Of a stretch of DNA of 27,135 bases, positions 23,518 to 27,135 are shown piece by piece. Position numbers and translations under genes: made by a program. The DNA is from Pleurocapsa sp. MO_226.B13 (GTDB lineage Bacteria; Cyanobacteriota; Cyanobacteriia; Cyanobacteriales; Xenococcaceae). The stretch is taken from positions 1 through 27,135 of the forward strand of contig JASJEI010000271.1 in assembly GCA_030064795.1 (NCBI GenBank). The letters run 5' to 3'. Below the pieces are notes generated by a model. That model was not told the DNA's origin. It did not search any database and was given only the letters and a program-made list of their open reading frames with translations. Position 1 is the stretch's first letter; every line of letters starts with the position of its first letter.

Positions 23518-24318
23518 CTAGCGTATGTTTAAATTCTTCAAATGGTTCAGGATTAAACCTTGTATTAGATCTCTCACGTGAGTTCCTTTTATAAGGCTAA
23601 TAGCTTGAATTTCTAAGTCTGGAATACCATTTTGACGACATGCTTGGTCCAATTGTCGCTCGATATACTCAAACTGATTGCGAGCGTAGTCTTCTGGGCT
23701 TTGATCATGAGACAGGTATCCTTCCATGATCAACTGTTGGACAATATCAATCTTGTTAATTACCAATCTGACACTTTTTAATTTATTTCTGTTAACAGAG
23801 GATATTTTAGGAAATAAGACCGATAAAAATGAATCTCCTAGATACGAAATATGCTGTTTAACTCTATACTCAATCTTTTCTTTTGTTTTGGAAGAAAGAT
23901 ACTCCATTAGTTCTTGATAACTCAGAGCATCCCCTCTTGATTCTGGATCGGGATGGACGACATCTACGATAAATATCATTGCATTTACTTGGGACATAAA
24001 CTTCTTCTTCAACTCCAATGCTTGTTGGGGTGTTTGTCCTTTATAATCTGCAATAACAATAGGAACTTTGTACTTCTTGCCAAAACGCTTGTTAAGTTTT
24101 GGAGAAGCATTATATTCTCCTTTATAGTATTCTACATACTCAGTAGATGACTGAGAATAATTGCTGTTCAGGTTTTCACTACTGAGAATAGATTTAATGA
24201 ATGTAGTTTTTCCACTTCCTCCTCGTCCAAATAAGAAAATAGTTAATTGTGAAGTTTTAATAGGTATATTCAGCCACGTTTTAATACTATGGCAGTACGC
24301 TTTTAGGTTAGGACACAT
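23518..24318 (-). CDS. Small Arf/Ras-superfamily-like GTPase
   Basis: This 266-aa protein has a single GTPase domain: P-loop GRGGSGKT (31-38), a Ras/Arf-type switch II DYKGQTPQQ (91-99, the DxxGQ form), FIVDVVHPD (116-124), G4 NKID (188-191), and a G5-like QAISLIKGT (238-246). An insert of roughly 40 residues (about 125-180) sits between G3 and G4. There is no membrane helix. This is not a dynamin but a regulatory small-GTPase type. It is the first gene of the minus-strand cluster, and its ATG 24318 faces a non-coding region that must carry the promoter. It is followed at 14 bp by the membrane coiled-coil gene. Confidence 0.8.
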   Translation of the reverse strand: MCPNLKAYCHSIKTWLNIPIKTSQLTIFLFGRGGSGKTTFIKSILSSENLNSNYSQSSTEYVEYYKGEYNASPKLNKRFGKKYKVPIVIADYKGQTPQQALELKKKFMSQVNAMIFIVDVVHPDPESRGDALSYQELMEYLSSKTKEKIEYRVKQHISYLGDSFLSVLFPKISSVNRNKLKSVRLVINKIDIVQQLIMEGYLSHDQSPEDYARNQFEYIERQLDQACRQNGIPDLEIQAISLIKGTHVRDLIQGLILNHLKNLNIR

Positions 24319-25011
24319 TTAAGACAACTCTTCTAAGTAAGCTAATAAAGATTGAGTTTGACCGTTTTCAGCTATATATAGGGATTGAGTTTCGAAATTA
24401 ATGCTGATGCTGATAATAAGAACAGCTTATATTTTTCCAGTTGTATATCTGCATCTATATAAAATTCACCATACCCTTTAATTCATCTGCCAAAGACTTG
24501 TTCATGTGAGTTACTGGTGACAATCTTAGCCATTGAGAATCTCTTCTGGTGATAACTATTTATTTAGTGACTTAAGTATGCACAATTTCTCCTATTTACA
24601 CCAGGCAACTTTGACAAGTTAATTTCAACTTAAGGCTTTTGCAAAAAAAATAGTGATAGCTTCTGTGTAACCTTCACCAGATCGCCCACACTAATCCCAT
24701 CACCAAAAACGCGATCACAATTGAGAAATCTTGCAGTTTGAGAAAACAGTGAGAATTTAGCTTTTACGAAAAATTGTGGCGCGATCGCATTTGCCAGAAA
24801 ATCAAGCCTCTGGAACTCCCGCTTTCTTTTTCATTGTCTAATTACAAGTTTAATCAACTTTGTGGTAAAGCGATGCCTTCGGCTAGGCTTCGCCAATCGC
24901 GAAACACTCTCAAGTCATCACAGTGGTTTGTAATCGCCTAGGAATAGTGTGCATAAGCCCAATCAAATAAACCTATTAAATTAAATGAATATTTCGTTTT
25001 AGCTGAGTTTG
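24319..25011. other. Intergenic region between the GTPase cluster and the STAND NTPase gene
   Basis: This 693-bp region lies between two divergent transcription units, so it should hold the promoters for both the GTPase cluster (-) and the STAND gene (+). I see HIP1-like sites near 24780 and a REP-like palindrome at 24870-24900. A hydrophobic minus-strand stretch near 24680-24750 (IVIAFLVMGLVWAIW then stop) may be a fragment of a lost membrane protein but has no start. No intact gene, tRNA or CRISPR is visible. Confidence 0.5.
24870..24900. repeat. REP-like palindromic repeat (HIP1-related)
   Basis: GCGATGCC-TTCGGCTAGGCTTCGCC-AATCGC has GCGAT/ATCGC termini and inner GGC/GCC complementarity. 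It is the type of dispersed palindromic unit, often written GCGATGCC...TCGC, seen in many large cyanobacterial genomes. It occurs once in this window. Confidence 0.6.
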
Positions 25012-26664
25012 ATGAAACAAAAACCAAGTAGACGAAGCCGTGGTGTAATACTCACCCTCAAAGGCTGGGATAAACTTCGAGCAGCCAAAACTGAAGCCGA
25101 GTTTGAGGATAATAGTGGAGAGCGCTTTTCTTTGGAAGAACTGAGCGATCGCACTTGTTTATCACTGCACACTGTCTCCAGGATACTGAGGCGAGCCGAG
25201 CCTGTAGATAAGAGTTCGTTACAATCTGCCTTTGCTGCCTTTGGGTTGGAATTGTGTAAAAGTGATTATACTCGACCTATCGCATCATGTAAAGATTTGG
25301 AAGCCCGACAGGCTTTCCCAATGTATAACTGGGGAGAAGCACCTGATACTTCTATATTTTACAATCGCTATCAGGAAATGTCGCAATTACGACATTGGGT
25401 GTTAGAGGAACGGTATCGTTTGGTGACATTGCTGGGAATTAGTGGTATTGGCAAAAGTACTCTAGCAGTAAAATTGGGGCTGCAAGTTCAAGATGAATTT
25501 GAGGTAGTGGTGTGGCGAAGCCTGCAAAATTCACCACTAGTCGAGGATGAGCTCACCAGCATACTGCAATTTTTGCGGTGGGCTTTGCAAAAAAAGATGG
25601 AAATACCCCAAAACTTTGAGGGAAAACTATCGAAGCTAATAGAATGTTTGATAAATCACCGTTGTCTGCTGATTTTAGATAATTTCGACACAATTTTATC
25701 TAGCAATAGTCAAGTAGGGCAATATCGTCCTGGCTACGAAGGATATGGTCAATTACTCAAACTGATTGGAGAAGTACCTCATAACAGTTGTGTTCTGCTG
25801 ACTTCCAGAGAAAAACCAAGAGAAATTCTACCTTTAGAAGGAGAAAAAACAAAAGTTAAATGTTTGCAGCTAGGGGGATTAGATCCTACTGAGGGGCGCA
25901 AGTTATTTCAGCAAAAAGGACAATTCACGGCTACAGAACAAGAATGGGAAGTACTCATCAAGCACTATGGGGGTAATCCCCTGGTTTTGAAGATAGTAGC
26001 AGCAGGGACAAGAGAGCTTTTCAACGGTAGAATCGCCCAACTTTTGGATTATTTGAAACAAGGGGCATTTATTTTTGAGGAAATAGGCGACTTGTTGGAA
26101 TTCCAGTTCCAACGTTTATCGGTAGTGGAAAAGGAGGTAATATATTGGCTGGCAATTAAACGAGAACCAGTGTCCCTAGACGAATTAGCTGCCGATCTAG
26201 TTACATCTTTTTCCAAACGTCAGTTACCCCAAGCCATTAAATCATTGTTGCAAAGGTCATTGATAGAAAAAAGCGGCAAGCATTTCTTTCTCCAACCAGT
26301 AGTGATGGGATATACTACGCAGCGATTGGTCGAACAGATTTGTCAAGAATTAGTAGAAGAAAAGCGGATATCTTTACCCTTGTTTAAAACCCATGCCTTA
26401 ATCAAAGCAACATCTAAAGACCACATTCGGGATACACAAAAGCAACTTATTATACAGCCATTACTCGAAAAACTGTTAATAGAGTTGGGCAGTCAAAAAA
26501 AGCTGGTAATTTTGTTGCAGAATATACTAGAGCAGCAAAGGCATCAAGCAGCAATACTCACAGGATATGCAGGGGGTAATGTTCTTAATTTACTGACATT
26601 GTTGCAAGTCGATTTACGAGGCTATGATTTCTCTAATCTGACAATTTGGCAATCACACTTGTAG
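25012..26664 (+). CDS. STAND NTPase (NB-ARC) with N-terminal HTH; WD40 half lost
   Basis: This protein has 550 residues from ATG 25012 (MKQKPSRRSRG; a TTG precedes it). Residues about 1-85 are a helix-turn-helix-like domain (LTLKGWDKL, FSLEELSDRTCLSLHTVSRIL), typical of cyanobacterial HTH-NB-ARC-WD40 proteins. The STAND core follows: Walker A GISGIGKST (about 143-151), FEVVVWRSL, Walker B LLILDNFD (about 220-227), sensor LLTSRE (about 263-268), and GGNPLVLKI (about 321-329). A winged-helix and helical region leads to DLRGYDFSNLTIWQSHL, the usual border with the WD40 propeller. There a TAG (26662) stops the frame where relatives read Gln. STAND proteins act as ATP-driven switches in signalling, defence or cell death. 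The truncated product would lack its ligand sensor and could be inactive or constitutively active. Confidence 0.8.
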   Translation: MKQKPSRRSRGVILTLKGWDKLRAAKTEAEFEDNSGERFSLEELSDRTCLSLHTVSRILRRAEPVDKSSLQSAFAAFGLELCKSDYTRPIASCKDLEARQAFPMYNWGEAPDTSIFYNRYQEMSQLRHWVLEERYRLVTLLGISGIGKSTLAVKLGLQVQDEFEVVVWRSLQNSPLVEDELTSILQFLRWALQKKMEIPQNFEGKLSKLIECLINHRCLLILDNFDTILSSNSQVGQYRPGYEGYGQLLKLIGEVPHNSCVLLTSREKPREILPLEGEKTKVKCLQLGGLDPTEGRKLFQQKGQFTATEQEWEVLIKHYGGNPLVLKIVAAGTRELFNGRIAQLLDYLKQGAFIFEEIGDLLEFQFQRLSVVEKEVIYWLAIKREPVSLDELAADLVTSFSKRQLPQAIKSLLQRSLIEKSGKHFFLQPVVMGYTTQRLVEQICQELVEEKRISLPLFKTHALIKATSKDHIRDTQKQLIIQPLLEKLLIELGSQKKLVILLQNILEQQRHQAAILTGYAGGNVLNLLTLLQVDLRGYDFSNLTIWQSHL

Positions 26665-26665
26665 A

Positions 26666-26923
26666 ATGTCAGTTAATTTTACTGTATGCTTCCTCAGTTT
26701 TAGTCCCGACGGTTGTACTTTGGCATCGGCTAGTTATGACCAAACGATTAGGTTATGGGAGATCGATAACTTTACCTGTATAAGAGTGTTGCATACTCAT
26801 AGTCCTGGAGCACAATCTGTTTGCTTCAATCCTCTAGGTAACATCTTGGCTAATACTGATAAGGACTCTGGGCATACTTTCCCCGACAAGGAAAAGGGGC
26901 AGGCATCAATCGTGACAAGTTAA
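26666..26923 (+). pseudogene. WD40-repeat remnant of the preceding STAND gene
   Basis: In the +1 frame relative to the STAND gene, the sequence encodes VNFTVC followed by LSFSPDGCTLASASYDQTIR and LWEID. This is one clear WD40 blade, then a decayed second one (VCFNPLGNILANTDKDSG) before the frame drifts into non-WD sequence (PDKEKGQASIV) and stops. The join matches the natural border with most blades deleted, plus a one-base frameshift near 26670. It is best read as the 3' remnant of the STAND-WD40 gene, not an independent gene. Confidence 0.75.
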
Positions 26924-26950
26924 GGTTGTGTGTTGTTTGTCAACTGGTTT

Positions 26951-26992
26951 TTAGCTCTTAGCTCTTAGCTCTTAGCTCTCAGCTTTTAGCTT
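26951..26992. repeat. Heptamer tandem repeat (TTAGCTC, six units)
   Basis: Four perfect TTAGCTC units are followed by TCAGCTT and TTAGCTT. This STRR-type array lies just downstream of the WD40 remnant. It may mark the recombination-prone point where the WD40 region was lost. Confidence 0.85.
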
Positions 26993-27079
26993 TCAAAGAT
27001 TTTTAGTAGCCTAGTTGAAAAAGGTGCGGTCGCTTGTCGAGGGACTACAATCCATACATAGCGTCAATAAATAAATTAA

Positions 27080-27095
27080 ACACTATATGTAGTGG
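27080..27095. promoter_or_regulatory. NrdR-box-like palindrome near the right edge
   Basis: ACACTATATGTAGTGG is a 16-bp dyad (ACACTATATGTAGTG core) fitting acaCwAtATaTwGtgt at all but one central and one outer position. It shares ACACTATATG with the two sites before the replication gene. It is followed by TTGACT, a possible -35 element pointing right, so it may control a gene beyond the window. Confidence 0.4.
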
Positions 27096-27135
27096 TTGAC
27101 TTATTTGATTTTTTCTTAAGTTGTCACCAATGGGC

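Noticed and set aside
24680..24750. Hydrophobic minus-strand peptide (IVIAFLVMGLVWAIW)
   Set aside because: Ends in a stop but has no start codon and an in-frame stop a short way upstream; too short to assign to any transporter family.

Overview
The window is cyanobacterial DNA. The HIP1 palindrome GCGATCGC and its close variants recur along most of its length, and several genes belong to families found mainly in cyanobacteria: DUF2811, CyRepA-type replication protein, an EGY-like membrane protease homologue, and a STAND NTPase with an N-terminal HTH and WD40 tail. Base composition is moderately AT-rich. The species cannot be named from the sequence. A tRNA-Arg(CCG) and several housekeeping-like genes suggest chromosome, while the CyRepA gene suggests a plasmid or an integrated replicon.

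Layout. 1-180: 5' end of a Crp/cNMP-binding-type protein running off the left edge. 554-2701: an RTX/Calx-beta/malectin surface-type protein gene broken by one in-frame amber codon. 2776-2940: a possible 54-aa gene. 3165-3404: DUF2811. 4039-7880: a site-2-protease homologue that has lost HExxH, divergent from a degenerate metallo-beta-lactamase-fold protein, followed by a TonB-like proline-rich protein. 8017-11019: CyRepA replication protein, with NrdR-box-like palindromes over its promoter. 11231-11935: VanX/DdpX-type D-Ala-D-Ala dipeptidase. About 11950-13785: an IS200/IS605 element with a nonsense-killed tnpA and an intact tnpB. 13875-13947: tRNA-Arg(CCG). 14200-14727: BrnT/BrnA toxin-antitoxin pair.

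14775-24318 is the most interesting part. It holds seven genes on the minus strand. In transcription order they encode a small Arf/Ras-like GTPase, a membrane-anchored coiled-coil protein, a TIR-domain protein, three dynamin-like membrane GTPases, and an FGE/SUMF1-fold protein. The TIR protein (at its C-terminus) and the FGE protein (at its N-terminus) share a roughly 50-residue helical domain that can be aligned by eye, which suggests they are wired together like the effector-associated adaptor domains of bacterial conflict systems. An IS630-family transposase scar separates the first two genes from the other five. I read the locus as a candidate membrane-acting TIR/dynamin immune or abortive-infection system. 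No single described system that I know matches the whole set, and its function is inference.

25012-26923 is a STAND (NB-ARC) NTPase gene whose WD40 sensor half is reduced to a frameshifted fragment. The window ends with a heptamer tandem repeat and a third NrdR-like palindrome. The three nonsense codons found (1133, 12130, 26662) each lie one C-to-T or G-to-A transition from the expected sense codon, so the accessory DNA here appears to be decaying gradually.
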